From positions 104,966,001 to 105,030,000 of the forward strand of contig OZ231126.1 in assembly GCA_965153355.1 (NCBI GenBank): a stretch of DNA of 64,000 nt. Direction: 5' to 3'. Shown here piece after piece: positions 1 to 10,488 of the stretch (positions are counted from its first letter, which is position 1; every line of letters begins with the position of its first letter). The notes beneath the pieces are model-generated. The model searched no databases and had not been told where the DNA came from. It saw nothing but the letters and a program-made list of their open reading frames with translations. The stretch is from Flaccisagitta enflata. Its lineage: Eukaryota; Chaetognatha; Sagittoidea; Aphragmophora. The position numbers and the translations under genes are program-made.

Positions 1-54
1 GAAGTACCAGTAAAGGCGGCTCTCGCCGACCAGAAAAAAATTGTAAGGGCTGTT

Positions 55-84
55 TTGTGTGTGTGTGTGTGCGTGTGCGTGTGC

Positions 85-116
<32 letters not shown>

Positions 117-150
117 GTGCGTGTGCATGTGTGCATGTGTGTGTTGTTTG
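55..150. repeat. (GT)n / (GTGTGC)n microsatellite
   Basis: An uninterrupted alternating purine-pyrimidine run of GTGT and GTGTGC units. The Cys/Val-rich open frames it produces on the plus strand are artefacts of the repeat. Confidence 0.95.
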
Positions 151-159
151 TGTCTGTTT

Positions 160-775
160 CGCTGTCTCTGTCACTCTCCCTCTCTCTGTCCCCCTCTCAC
201 TTTCTTCCTCCCTCCCTCCCTCCCCCTCTCCATCCCTCTCTCTCCCTCCCTCTCCCTCCCTCCCTCCCCCTCTTCCTCCCTCCCTCCCTCTCTCCCTCCC
301 CCTCTTCCTTCCTCCCTCCCTCTCTCCCTCTCTCCCTCCCCCTCTCCGTCCCTCTCTCTCCCTCCCTCTCCCTGCCTCCTTCTCCCTCCCCCTCTCCCTC
401 CCTTCCTCCCTCTTTCCCTCCCTCCCCCTCTCCCTCCCTTCCTCCCTCTTTCCCTCCCTCCCCCTCTCCCTCCCTTCCTTCCTCTTTCCTCCTCTTCCTC
501 CCTCCCCTCTTCCTCCCTCCCTCCCTCTTCCTCCCTCCCTCTCCCTCCCTCCCTCCCTCCCTCTCCCTCCTCTCCCTCCTTCCTCCTCTCTCCTCTCTCC
601 TTCTCCCTCCCTCTCTCCTCCCTCCCTCCCTCTCCCTCTATCCCTCCCTCTCCCTCCTTCCCTCCCTCTCCCTCCCTCCCTCTCCCTCCCTCTCCCTCCT
701 TCCCTCCCTCTCCCTCCCTCCCTCTCCCTCCCTCGCTCTCCCTCCCTCCCTCCCATACCCTCCCTCCCTATGCCC
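160..775. repeat. Polypyrimidine CCTCCCT/CTCCCTCC minisatellite
   Basis: About 600 bp of almost pure C+T on the plus strand, built from CCCTCC and CTCTCC variants. Such homopurine/homopyrimidine mirror tracts can adopt triplex DNA. All three plus frames are open and Pro/Ser/Leu-rich, and none looks like a real protein. Confidence 0.95.
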
Positions 776-780
776 TCTGC

Positions 781-1439
781 TGAACTCATTTTTGTTGTTA
801 CTTAGAGCCAAAAATTGAGATCAATGCAAAATATAGATCTTTGAAAAATATGCGGAAAATGTGAGAAAATAAAAAAAGATTAAAAAATTCATAGCGCCTA
901 AAGTATTGGTACGACAGTGCCCTGCTTTTTTCCAGAAGGTGTAAAAAAGTGCCCTCTTTAACCCTGTACCAATTTCAACCCCAGCCTCGGGCGAGCCTAG
1001 TCGCTCCTCACCTTCCCCAAAACATCCCAAGCGAAAATGGAAAAAATTAATTTCTAAGCGAAACTCAAAAAATCGAAAAACGTTTTACAATTTTTTTCCC
1101 AACTATGACACACCTAAAAATAACCCGAAATTAGGGCATGTATGTCATTTTTGTCATTTTGGCCTATTTTGGCCTCCTATATGAAGGCTTTGTCACTTGT
1201 GGGGTCATCTGGGATGCCATCTAAGGTGCTCAGGAACTTCATCTCACTATATTCCAACTATGATTTCACAGCCAGTCCCCTACTTTGTTATAAGATATTT
1301 ATGAAACACTGCTATTACCTAAAATCAGGCCAAAACCTATAAGTTGCGTGCAAGACATACATTTAGAATGACTGAGAATGATTCAATATACTCTGATATG
1401 ACCTAAAATGACCAAAGAAATAAAATTGATAAAAAGACG
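781..1439. other. AT-rich stretch without recognisable gene
   Basis: No open frame with protein-like composition, no intron/exon structure and no repeat recognised. Confidence 0.5.
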
Positions 1440-1503
1440 TAAGGTGGAACCGACTGACCAACCAACCAACCGACAGACAAAGCAGGGTGTAGAATTGCAT
1501 GCA
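1440..1503 (-). repeat. Family A repeat, head fragment
   Basis: Read on the minus strand, this is a short palindromic head (TTGCATGCA-like), then TTCTACACCCTGCTTTGTC and a GTCGGTTGG tetranucleotide tract. The order matches the better family A copies at 1636, 20592, 23217, 38842 and 40275. The rest of the copy is not recognisable. Confidence 0.6.
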
Positions 1504-1635
1504 CTAAAAATCATCATTTTGCCGTGATTCTGGAGGGTCAATACTTGCAAAATTTCCTGTATCATACCCTAAATGGGTGATCACATGTCAGGTTATGCAT
1601 ATTTGAATGAGTTTGAGGATTTCTTGTCATTTTTA

Positions 1636-1850
1636 GTCACGTGCTACGCAACTCTACACCCCGCTATGTCGGTCCGTCAGTCGGCCGGTTGGTCGGTCCC
1701 CATTTTACTTATTCAGCGTTTTTGAGCTTTTTGAGCTTACAGCTCCTGCCCAGATGCCCTAGTGACCTTCTCCAGCACTGCTCCTGCCCATCTGTACGCG
1801 ACTAGGGTAGCCGTGTATCCGGCTATGTCTAAAGCAACTGGAAGCACAAC
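1636..1850 (+). repeat. Family A dispersed repeat, near-complete copy
   Basis: The head is TTAGTCACGTGCTACGCAAC, then CTCTACACCCCGCTATGTC and a GTCGGTCC tract of about 45 bp. An internal segment contains CTGCTCCTGCCCA, and the tail is CGCGACTAGGGTAGCCGTG followed by TATCCGGC. The same order recurs at 23217-23427 and, on the minus strand, at 18423-18658. No coding capacity is seen, so it looks like a short non-autonomous element of about 210 bp. Confidence 0.7.
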
Positions 1851-2088
1851 AAGCACAAGATTTTTTTTCCTTCCAAAATTCTATCAATACAGTCATTTTG
1901 GCTTGCCCTTTCAACTTCGATCTTTAATAACTCGAATTAACTTGAATTTTGAAACATAGTTTGTGCACATGTAGGTTAGTAATCTCTCCAAAAATGAAGT
2001 GAATCGGAACACAGGAACTGTTCTTATCCAACCAAGAATAGTAGCCAATTTTGGCGATTTTTGAGAAAAAAAATTTTTTTTGAGGGGT

Positions 2089-2482
2089 AGTAAAAGAAAG
2101 TGGTAGACAGCTTTCTCTTACGTAGCTTTTCTCTGTATGCTGCAAGAAAAGAGAAAGGCGATCTCAATTTGTTATCGGTGTAATCTTGATGATAAAGACA
2201 GACAAGGATAGACAATGAACTAAATAATTGGCCAATAACAAAGATGGACCACAAATATTAGACAAATATTACCTGCAAGAAAAGAGAAAAGCGATCTCAA
2301 CTTGTTATACAGTGTAATACCGCACCCAAATTGAGATCCCTTTTATAACCCTCATATTTGAAAAAGGGAGTTGTGGTTGTATTCAAATGTGGTTTGCTTA
2401 CGTAGTTGGAAATGGAAATAAAAAGGGGATTGGTTATAAGGGCTAATGGGCCTAAAGGCTCAAATGGCATATATGCTAAACT
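2089..2482 (-). repeat. 3' LTR of the Ty3-like element
   Basis: Direct repeat of 14808-15201, with about a dozen visible differences in 394 bp. The plus strand starts AGTAAAAGAAAG and ends ATATGCTAAACT, so the sense strand runs AGT...ACT. It is flanked on the outside by GGGT. Confidence 0.9.
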
Positions 2483-2497
2483 CCCCCCTCTTTTCTT
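2483..2497 (-). promoter_or_regulatory. Polypurine tract
   Basis: On the minus strand AAGAAAAGAGGGGGG abuts the start of the 3' LTR, the expected place and composition for the plus-strand primer of reverse transcription. Confidence 0.8.
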
Positions 2498-2909
2498 AAA
2501 ATGACTCTTTCCTTGGAACGAGCCATTTTAAAAACAAAACAAAGCTTTCTGCCATTTGGCCTCCACATTCAAATTGAACCACAAAAATGCGAAATCATTG
2601 ACCAAATTTATATGTGCCGTTCGACTGCGTAAATAAAACCACAAAAGGTGAATTGAAGTCGAACAAAAACATTTGAATAAAAACATACTTTAAACGAATG
2701 ACGAAGTTTAAGAATATAAGTCATGGCTTATAAACCGTAAAAGATAGTTAAATATATCAGAGGATAGAAACATACTAAACATTCTCAATTCTTAACAACA
2801 ATTAACACTGTCTTTTTAAGTTCGTGAACCGGTCTAAAAAAAAACTAATTACTCTCCTGAAAGAAAATTCGTTACAGTGAATCCGTCTAAAGCGTACTTT
2901 CTTACTCTA
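2498..2909. other. Non-coding internal part of the Ty3-like element
   Basis: AT-rich, with no open frame of protein-like composition on either strand. In related proviruses an env gene could sit on the minus strand here. I see none. Confidence 0.5.
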
Positions 2910-3518
2910 CTACCTAGGAAATAATTATAGCACCAACCGAGGGATAGTTCAATTTTTCATCCTAATATCACATGAAACATTCCGCCGATAGTATTTGTAT
3001 TTCATATACCTTTTTCTCAACTGAATTATCCAATTTCATCACTGGGAGGCAGTTTGTAAACCATTATTTACTTATAATCATACTGTTATTCCACTGCTTT
3101 TGATGGTCAATTGTAGACTGATTATTTTAAAGATATGTTTGTACTTTTTTGCTTGTCGTTTCTAAACAGATAAAGCTACAGCAACCAGATTGCGCTCATC
3201 TTGTAGATTTTTCAACATAGATTAATTTGCTTTTTTTTAAAAACTCTCTAGCATTTCTGGAAGCCGAGATAATCTAATTTGAAGGTGTCTCTAATTTGCC
3301 CTCATTCTTACTTGATCAATTGTTTTGCAAATTCCAAAATGACTGTTTTTACTCTTTTTGTTGTCATTTCTTAACGAAAAAAGGTACAGATACCAGATTG
3401 CACTCATCTTGAAGATTTTTTGATGTAGATTAATTTCTTTTTTTAAAAAAGTATCTAGCTTTTCTTGAAGCGGAGATATTTTAAGTTGAAGTTGGTGCTA
3501 TATTTATTTCCTAGGTAG
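2910..3518. mobile_element. MITE with about 29-bp terminal inverted repeats and TA target site
   Basis: Left end CTACCTAGGAAATAATTATA is matched by the inverted right end (TATTTCCTAGGTAG), with TA on both sides (2908-2909 and 3519-3520). The interior holds two diverged direct copies of about 160 bp (around 3125-3290 and 3340-3500; shared words include CCAGATTG and CTCATCTTG). It has no coding capacity and is nested in the Ty3-like element. Confidence 0.7.
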
Positions 3519-3521
3519 TAC

Positions 3522-4074
3522 ACTACAATAAAATATCAAATTCTTATCTTCGCTTTTTTTTCTCTTTGCTTAACCATCGTCTATGCCTCTGAAACCCTTG
3601 AGGACTTTGTGAAAGATGAACAGCCGCGGGATCGTTGCTTCAAAAAGTTTGAAAACTTTTTGGCAAGTTTAGGGTATAGGTAAGTGAATATACAAAAGTT
3701 AATAAATGATTAGTAACCAATACTTAACATAAGATTAGTAATTGAGGAACCAAAACGTTTGTCATCTACTTAATACATCACCAATGCAGACCTGCAACAA
3801 AAATTCATTAAACCAATACTAATAACCATTACTCATTACAATTATTTAAAGGAAAAAAAGCGGAAAAGGCTGTCGATTAATTGTTTATGAGACCGGGTCT
3901 GGGAAGACCACAACAACAAGATGTATGCCCATCGATGAGAAATTCAGGCAAACCCCTTACAAAAAGAAAATGATGGAAAATACTGATGAGGTTGAGATGC
4001 TGCAGTATGTTTCTGTTGCTTTAGTATTACTCGACCGTGTCCTCAACATATACAAAATACGTGCTTATAGGAAG
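3522..4074 (+). CDS. Putative two-exon fragment with P-loop-like motif, antisense within the Ty3-like element
   Basis: Two plus-strand open segments join in phase. Exon a ends at 3679 with a consensus donor (AG|GTAAGT). Exon b runs 3852-4074, with an acceptor TTTAAAG and donor AAG|GTAAAC. Exon b begins with a basic stretch, then ETGSGKTTTT, which matches a Walker A pattern (GxxxxGKT), then a charged segment and a Leu/Val-rich helix. Exon a reads through a Phe/Leu-rich run that could be a signal peptide or simply the pyrimidine tract of an intron. No ATG lies in frame between 3519 and 3590, and the MITE at 2910-3518 abuts this segment. No Walker B is visible and I do not recognise a family. 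It lies on the strand opposite to the retrotransposon genes. Transcript evidence would decide whether it is real. Confidence 0.35.
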
Positions 4075-4892
4075 GTAAACATGCAACACAAAACATGCAC
4101 CGAAAGGACAGAATTCATGCTTACATGCAACCCAAAGACAGAATTCATGCTCCAATTTTCATTCAATCGCTCTTTCCTTTCCCTTGATCAAAGTCCATTT
4201 CAATTTTTCTCAGTGGTCACTTTCTCGATTTTTCATTTTCTCTTCAATTTACTCGTATTTACAATTTAGTTCCACTTCTTCATTTGAAACCAAATTCAAT
4301 TATAATCAATGGTACTTCCTGTACCTACACACGTAAATCACTACATGCATAATCATTGCCATGCCAACCAACCCCCAATGGCCTGCTTCAAACCATCTGA
4401 TTGTTTGATTTTTACCGGTCTGCGTTTTTTTTCTTTAAGAATCAATGCGTTCTGCAATTGATCTTCTGCTTTTAGAACCAATTTGGTCTTCTTTTTTTCT
4501 TCTTCTTTCATCTATTCATTTTTCTGCACCAAAATCGTTTGTCTTTTATTTGTTTTTATCTCATGCGAAGCGCCCCTTCCGATCAGAACTGACTGCTCGT
4601 TCATTTGTTTACTCGTCCGTTCACTCGTCATTCAGTCATCAATCGTTCATCAATCAGTCCCTTCATTCATACATTCGATCGGCCGATCTCACTCACTCAT
4701 TCATATCTCAATTCATCATTCATTCTTGATCATCCGGGTTCTTCTAATTTTCATCTGTTCATCTGTGTTTCGTCTTTTCATTTTTAGGTTTGTTATCGTT
4801 TTTCGTTCAAAAAAGGAAACGACTTTGGAACATTTTTCTCTTTAATTCTATTTTTTTGTTGTTTCAAAGTCATTGCATATATGGTGAAAATC

Positions 4893-5129
4893 GATGAGAA
4901 AAAATAATTCTTTCTTTTGGGTGTACACATATGATTGAGTAGTAGAGAACCACAGAATATTTCGATATGATAGACATATCATCAATCAGCTGTGAAAAAG
5001 AATGACTCAGAGAGAGACATTCTTTTTTACAGCTGAATGATGATATGTCTATCATATCGAAATATTCTGTGGTTCTCTACTACTCAATCATATGTGTATA
5101 CCCAAAAGAAAGAATTAATTTTTCTCATC
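4893..5129. repeat. 237-bp inverted repeat (hairpin)
   Basis: The left arm reading GATGAGAAAAAATAATTCTT is matched by the inverted right arm ending TTTTTCTCATC, with near-perfect arms of about 110 bp around a short centre near 5010. It has no coding capacity. It is probably a MITE or foldback inserted in the Ty3-like element, but I do not see a clear target duplication. Confidence 0.8.
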
Positions 5130-5260
5130 TCTTTAATTTTCTTTCTTTCTTTCTTCTTATTTCTTTTCCTTCTTAAAAAATTAATCCGAACGGTTTAATT
5201 TCTTCTATCTTTAGTTTTTAAATTCACTTGGCAATTTCAATAGCAACTGTTTGAGCCGTC

Positions 5261-5683
5261 ATGGCAAATTATAGTTTGTACACGGGAAGCTCGGTAGTGG
5301 ACTACTTCCATGGTGAAGAGTCCACCACCGGCCTTCCCATTGCGACGATCGCGTCCGCCCATGCGGACACGAGCGCGGTGACGTGGGGCTCGGTGGGTGG
5401 GGTCGTTGGCTTCCTGATGCTGGCTTTGACCATTCTCGTAGCCCTCAGGCGCAAACTGGCAGCGGTGGACCGTTTTTTTGCCACCCTCCAGTCTGGCTTT
5501 AGGGCTGCGCTGAATGTGTTGAGGCCGCATCATGCCCACGACGCCTCCACCAGCCCCATGGCCACCCCCTCTGCCGGTGGCGTGCCCTTTAGGAACGCCA
5601 CCAACAGTGAGCGCCGTAACGCGATAGAGATGCAAGGACTGGGCCATTGCGCCTCAAACAGTGCCTGTTTGGAATATGTGTAA
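5261..5683 (+). CDS. Small single-pass membrane protein, antisense inside the Ty3-like element
   Basis: A 140-residue open frame with a good start context (GTCATGG) and an in-frame stop shortly upstream. Residues 1 to about 42 are polar with an NYS sequon. About 43-62 are a hydrophobic segment (VGGVVGFLMLALTILVAL) followed at once by RRK and an amphipathic basic stretch. The C-terminal half is polar and Ser/Thr/Ala-rich. There is no signal peptide, so an N-out single-pass topology is likely. The frame ends at a GTAAG that could instead be a splice donor. It is more GC-rich than its surroundings. It lies between the integrase C-terminus and the 3' LTR, on the strand opposite to the element's own genes and reading towards integrase, the same layout as the spliced gene at 52808-54096. 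No sequence family recognised. Confidence 0.5.
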   Translation: MANYSLYTGSSVVDYFHGEESTTGLPIATIASAHADTSAVTWGSVGGVVGFLMLALTILVALRRKLAAVDRFFATLQSGFRAALNVLRPHHAHDASTSPMATPSAGGVPFRNATNSERRNAIEMQGLGHCASNSACLEYV

Positions 5684-5919
5684 GAAAATCCCATTCAGAT
5701 ATTCTTCCCCGTTTGCCCCTACAGGGTTTTTATCAAAATTTTATCTTCTTCTCATTTTCTTCTTTTGTGATTTTATCTTAAAAACAAAAAAAAAAACAAT
5801 AAAAAAACAAAAACACAAACAAAAAAAAACTTTTTGCCGTCGTCGCTTTTTTAATTCTCCAACCCCAAAACCATGGGTGGATAGCAGCTTCTCGTTGTCA
5901 ATCCAGCGTTCAAAACGAA

Positions 5920-6505
5920 ATTAGCGTCAACTGACGGCATCATCTGGGTCTCGCGCGCCCTTCTTCTTGTCAACGGCGGCGAATTGGAGGCTTCGTTCCT
6001 TGTCGCAATCTCTTCCATACGTTCACACAATCTTAGTAAGTCCTCCTTCGTCTAGTTTCGTGTGATTAGTAACAAATCACCCGGCAGAATACAGATATCA
6101 TCTGTCATGATACTCTTGCATCTAAAAGTATTGGTCCCGACGCGATCCATGATTTCAAAGGCATTTTTTTGTAGCTTGAATGCCAATTTTTTCTGAATGC
6201 CTTGTGCGAACGAAGTCCTTTTTAGTAAGCAAAGATCTCCTCTTTTAAGCCTTCGGCTATAATCAGTTGGCAAACTGTGATCCTTTTTCTTTAGAAATGA
6301 GGTTTTTGTTGTAAAGAAGAGACTCTTGCGCCGCCCTTTTTGCCAAAGAAATGGTCTCCTTCGAAGATTTGCTTCCTTTTCCATCTTCTTTTGACGCAAT
6401 GTTCATCAACGGCGCCTTTAAGGTTGGTGAAAAGTGTAATTCTCGAGGCGAAATCGCCCCTTCTTCCGTCATAGGGCCTAGCCCACTGTGCACTGAGTTA
6501 TTATA
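5920..6505 (-). pseudogene. Integrase C-terminal part of the Ty3-like element
   Basis: Continues the integrase frame beyond the MITE. Directly after the insertion the frame carries the tail of the catalytic core, then, after a frameshift near 6300-6400, a stretch containing RLKRGDLCLLKR and a beta-rich tail ending ILPGDLLLITRN before TAG at 6052-6054. This resembles the GDLV-type C-terminal domain of Ty3 integrases. A short open continuation runs on to about 5920. The assignment rests on context plus the GDL motif. Confidence 0.6.
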
Positions 6506-7080
6506 CAGTGGAGGAAGGTATCTAAGTGTCTTAATTTCATTTTACAAACTTGATATTTGAAATATAAGTTGTTCACTTGATGCTTTTGTCCCTGAGTTTT
6601 TCGGTTGCTATGGAAACCAAAATCATTTTTTTGAACATTTATAACAACTAGAATATCAATATTTTGACAAATATTATCAGGGAACATTGCTCAGAATTAA
6701 ATTTGCTACAACTTTCCCACAGTATGTCCTGTAAGAATATTGCTTGTTTAGCCATTGCTAGGGAGCGTCATATAGCGGTTGCTAGGTGTGATGCCCCCTA
6801 GCAACGGCTAAACAAGCAATATTCTTACAGAACATACTGTGGGAAAGTTGTAGAAAATTTAATTTTGAGCAATGTTCCCTGACAATATTTCTAAAAATAT
6901 TGATATTTTAGTGGTTATAAATGTTTGAAAAAAAAATTTTGGCTTCCATAGCAACCAAAAAACTCAGAGACAAAAGCATTGAGTGAATAACTTATATTTC
7001 AAATATCAAGTTTGTCAAATGAAATTAAGACACTTAAATACCCTCCTCCAGTTTAGGCTGTTATTCCACGAACCCCACTG
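6506..7080. mobile_element. Palindromic TA-flanked MITE inserted in integrase
   Basis: A nearly complete palindrome of 575 bp centred near 6770, starting CAGTGG and ending CCACTG, with TA on each side (6504-6505 and 7081-7082), as for Tc1/mariner-type insertions. Removing the element and one TA leaves the integrase frame continuous. The central part (GCTAAACAAGCAATATTC, ACAGAACATACTGTGGGAA) is shared with the MITE at 34313-34844. The left inverted repeat is shorter than the right by about 25 bp, so one end carries an indel. Confidence 0.75.
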
Positions 7081-7082
7081 TA

Positions 7083-8066
7083 GCAAATGATTGATTCATT
7101 TACCAACTTTCAGAATGGCGTTTTTGGATTAGACGAGTGATACTTCATTATTAATCGACTAATTGTTGATATTAGTCTTTCTGCTTTTGTTTGGCACCTG
7201 CTAATGTTTGCCATTCCATGAGTAATAGTCACACCACTATCCAGTAAAAACTCCCTAGTGGCACTGTGTTTTGACAATAATGCGTTATCACACACTATAG
7301 ATTTAGGTAATCCATTCCATGCTTTTCTCATTTCCATCACGCCTTCTAGTACATAGTCATCATTTGTACCATTGGTTGGCGTACCAAAAGCGTAACGGCT
7401 GAAACTGTCACAAAATCCTAAGACATATTTTGGCAAGCCTGACGCTGTTTTAAACATTGTATAAGGCCCAGCGAAGTCCATAACTACCATTTCTCCGCTT
7501 TGACATGCAATTTGTTCACCATCGTCCTCTTTCCTGTTTGTTATATGGTTATCTAAAACGCAACTGGCGACTGTGAGATGTATGTGTTCACCTTGAATCT
7601 CAGCCTGAACGCGTACCACTTTTTTGCAATTGCCGTAAATGTCTTTCTTTGACCGATGTGTGACAGACCAGATGGGCAATTTATATCAAATTCGTGGGTT
7701 TTAGCAATCAGTTTGTCCATTTGTGAATCACCAACCACCAAAAGAGGATCAATTGAACCGTTTCTATGTGCCCATAGGCGAAATAAGATACCTTGCTTAT
7801 TCAACCTCAAGCATGACTTATGTCTTAAGAATGACTGTATATCCCTAGGCATTAATTTTTCGGGAAATTTCTTCCTCGCCCCTCAAATACTGAGCACACT
7901 TCCTAATTGTATCATCATTTTGTTTCTCTCTTGCTTTTTCCAGGTTTTCATCGTCATAAACGGGCAGGGTCACGTCCTCAAAGATGTCCTCCACTTCCTC
8001 GTCATCCGCATCATTTCTACCGCCCTCAATCTCTTCATCCGTCAATCCAAATGAACAAATATTCAT
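7083..8066 (-). pseudogene. Integrase zinc-binding and catalytic core (Ty3-like), broken
   Basis: Three overlapping minus-strand frames. 8066-7845 is an acidic linker. 7852 to about 7625 contains GLSHIGQRKTFTAIAKKW, the H-x-G...T helix of the zinc-binding domain. 7679-7083 holds the RNase H-fold core. In the core VVMDFAGPY gives the first acidic residue, IVCDNALL the second and KAERLIS the glutamate, so D-D-E is complete. The second zinc cysteine appears as Asp (SCVLDNH). Frameshifts lie near 7850 and 7625. An in-frame TGA just after PKTPF stands where integrases usually have a Trp about 10 residues before the YN motif. The MITE begins 3' of that YN codon region. Confidence 0.8.
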
Positions 8067-8463
8067 CCTTCGAACTTCTCCCTTCCGCTTATTTTCTTCC
8101 CCCTCATCGCTACCTCGCTCATTTTCCTCCTCCTCGTCGCTTTGTTGCTAATTTTCCTCTTCCTCATCGCTTTGTCACTCATTTTCTTCCTCCTCATCGC
8201 TTTGTCGCTCATTTTGGGTCAGCGTGACGTCATCTGTGACGTAACACCCTTCTTCCGTGCCGTTATTTCTCATGTTCGTGACGCTATCTTGGTCCTCATC
8301 ATCATCATCACGACCGAAACTGCCTTTGCCAGCTTTTGCTTTCTGTTTCGAACGAAAAAATCCTCCATCCTCTTACACTTAGGTGCACTGAACAGTCTTT
8401 TCCATGAAAAACGTCTTTCTTCACCATTTATCAATCTGCCTTCCATGAACCTAGGATAAGTCC
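8067..8463 (-). other. Decayed tether between RNase H and integrase
   Basis: A minus-strand frame from 8473 to 8270 (beginning with the residues PVGTYPRFMEGRL) overlaps the end of the RNase H frame and probably continues pol after a frameshift. 8142-8215 holds a short tandem repeat (units such as TCATCGCTTTGTCGCTCATT). No conserved domain is visible. Confidence 0.4.
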
Positions 8464-10488
8464 CTACAGGCAATATTTCTTTCCCTTGAGGGTCAATTGC
8501 TTCATTTTGTCTGCTGAAATTCTTCCATCAACATGGATGACATCAAAGTCAAACCTCTGTAAGGACATGATCTTCCTTGCTATATCCATAGGCACCTTAT
8601 CCAGAGATGCCCAATCTCGGCAAGTCTCACTGTCACTGACCACAAAGAATTTCCTTCCTGTCAGCAAGAAATAATATTTGCGTGTCATTTGCCACAGGGC
8701 TATTAATTCTTTAAGCCAAATTGGATGACAACGCCACCCCTCTGGTATGCAGGAACTCCATACTCCAACCAAGTGCAGTTCCTTTCTTGCCTGTCCATCT
8801 GTCTGTTTATGCCTCAAAGGTAACATCATCTGTGTTAAAATTCCACTAATGCTTCCTGAGGACGCATCACAGAAGCAAAATATGATATCATCGATATCAG
8901 CACTTGGTGTTCTTAACACACAGCATTTAGGATCCAGCAAATGCTCCCACACTGCTTCCATTGCTTTGAAATGCACTTCTGTAGGCTTGTATCTGATTCC
9001 TGGCCTGTTCAATTGCCTCAAAGGAGCTGACAATTCTGAGAGTCTTACAGCAAGTTTGTTGAACCATTCGAAAAAGGCAAGAGTAGCATTGAGTTTAGCC
9101 TTAGTTTCAGGGAATGTCAATTTCTTTATCTTGTCTATTTTTTCCGATGACAATGAGAGTTTTTCTTCCCCCACGAGGTGGCCTAAAACTCTGGCCTCAT
9201 CTCGAAACAAAATACACTTTTTAGGGTTTAAAAGCAGATTTTAGTAGCTTGTTGTGGCTAAAAAGTCAGGCAAATCTGTCTCAATGTGTTCTTTTTTTGT
9301 AACTGAGCAGCAAGACACATCATCCATGAAAGGATGGGATCTGGGGCATTTTTCATAGCATTTTGAGGAGGTAAATTGAGCGAGGTTGGCCGATTGTACG
9401 TTCCCCATCAACAATCTCATTGACTTATACATTTTTCCTAAAGCGTAAATGCCAAACAACTGTTGTGTCTGTTCATCAATTTTTGCTTTATGAAAATATT
9501 CGCTTAGGTCAAAGTTTGAGAATACTTTGTACTGAAAAAGCTCCCTCCTAAAGGCCTCACAGTTGGGGAGTGGGAAGGCTGACCTTTTTAATGACTTGAG
9601 AGATTTTTGGTCTACCACCATTCGATTTTTAAACCTCACTTTGTTTTCCCCGGAATACCAGCGCTCCTCAAGAATGATAAATGCATTGGAAGCATAAATT
9701 GATGCAGCTTCCTTTGCATTATCTACTTCCTTGATTACTCCCATCTGCAGAAAATCATTAATATGCTTTTCCAAATATTTTTTCTTACTGTCTGGGCACA
9801 CATGCATCTTATCCTTCACTGGCACCACTCCTGGTTGAACTTCAATGTGTAAAAGTGGTATGTTTTGAATTCCTGCTCTGAATTGGTCTTTTTTGTCAAT
9901 GTTGTAAAATAAGTCTTTAAAACATACTAAAAGATCCTTTAATTGGGTCAAAAACGGTTCCTCCACTTTTGAGAAGTCAAAATTAGCCAAAAATTCCTCA
10001 TCTGAAGGCCAAAATTTTGAATTTGCTCTTTTTTCCTTCTCCAACTCAAAGTTTGCTTTAACCCCCACTAGATGGAGTGTTGGATTTGGTTGTTCCGCTT
10101 TCAAATCGCAGTAGATACCCCTGTCTTTGCACTTTTGGAGTAATTCTGAAGAAAGCCTTCCTTTATTCGCAATAAAGGAGAGAGGGATTGGCTGCATGAC
10201 GTCATGCAGAGGCCTTCCAAACCCTGCAGGATTCTCTCCGCAGCTGCCTTTCAAAGCTGCTCCCGCTGCCTTTTTGCTACTCCCATGTGTATCTGCAGTC
10301 CCAACTTCACCTTCTGTCGCTCGCACATTTACATTTTCCACGCCCTCTCTATAGTCCGGTGATAACGTGAGTTTGTCCGTCTTTGTACTAGCGCTATTTA
10401 TTGCCGCATCGCCCAGATCCCAATTTCGACTAAGCGCGCCTTTTCTTTCATCATTGCTTGGAGCCTTTTGTTGCCCCGTCTCGCCCAT
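8464..10488 (-). pseudogene. Reverse transcriptase and RNase H (Ty3-like), broken
   Basis: Frame 10488-9241 carries the RT. Fingers contain MGVIKEVDN, palm motif A is NFDLSEYFHKAKI with its Asp intact, and motif C is FMDDVS with both Asp residues present. An in-frame TAA at 9241-9243 interrupts the thumb just before NLLLNPKKC. The same frame continues 9210-8464 through the connection (LGHLVG) into RNase H, with FCFCDASSG, KELIALW and VVSDSE supplying the D, E and D. It ends at TAG 8464-8466. The RT frame overlaps the upstream protease frame by about 90 bp in a different register, so expression would need a frameshift or the copy is mutated. Enzymatic residues look intact, but the chain is broken. 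Confidence 0.85.

Noticed and set aside
55-818. Three long plus-strand frames rich in Cys/Val or Pro/Ser/Leu
   Set aside because: All three frames are open because the DNA is GT and CCCTCC repeats. Not proteins.
5237-5647. 136-residue minus-strand frame opposite the membrane-protein ORF
   Set aside because: A shadow of the GC-rich plus-strand ORF. It lacks any hydrophobic or domain pattern.
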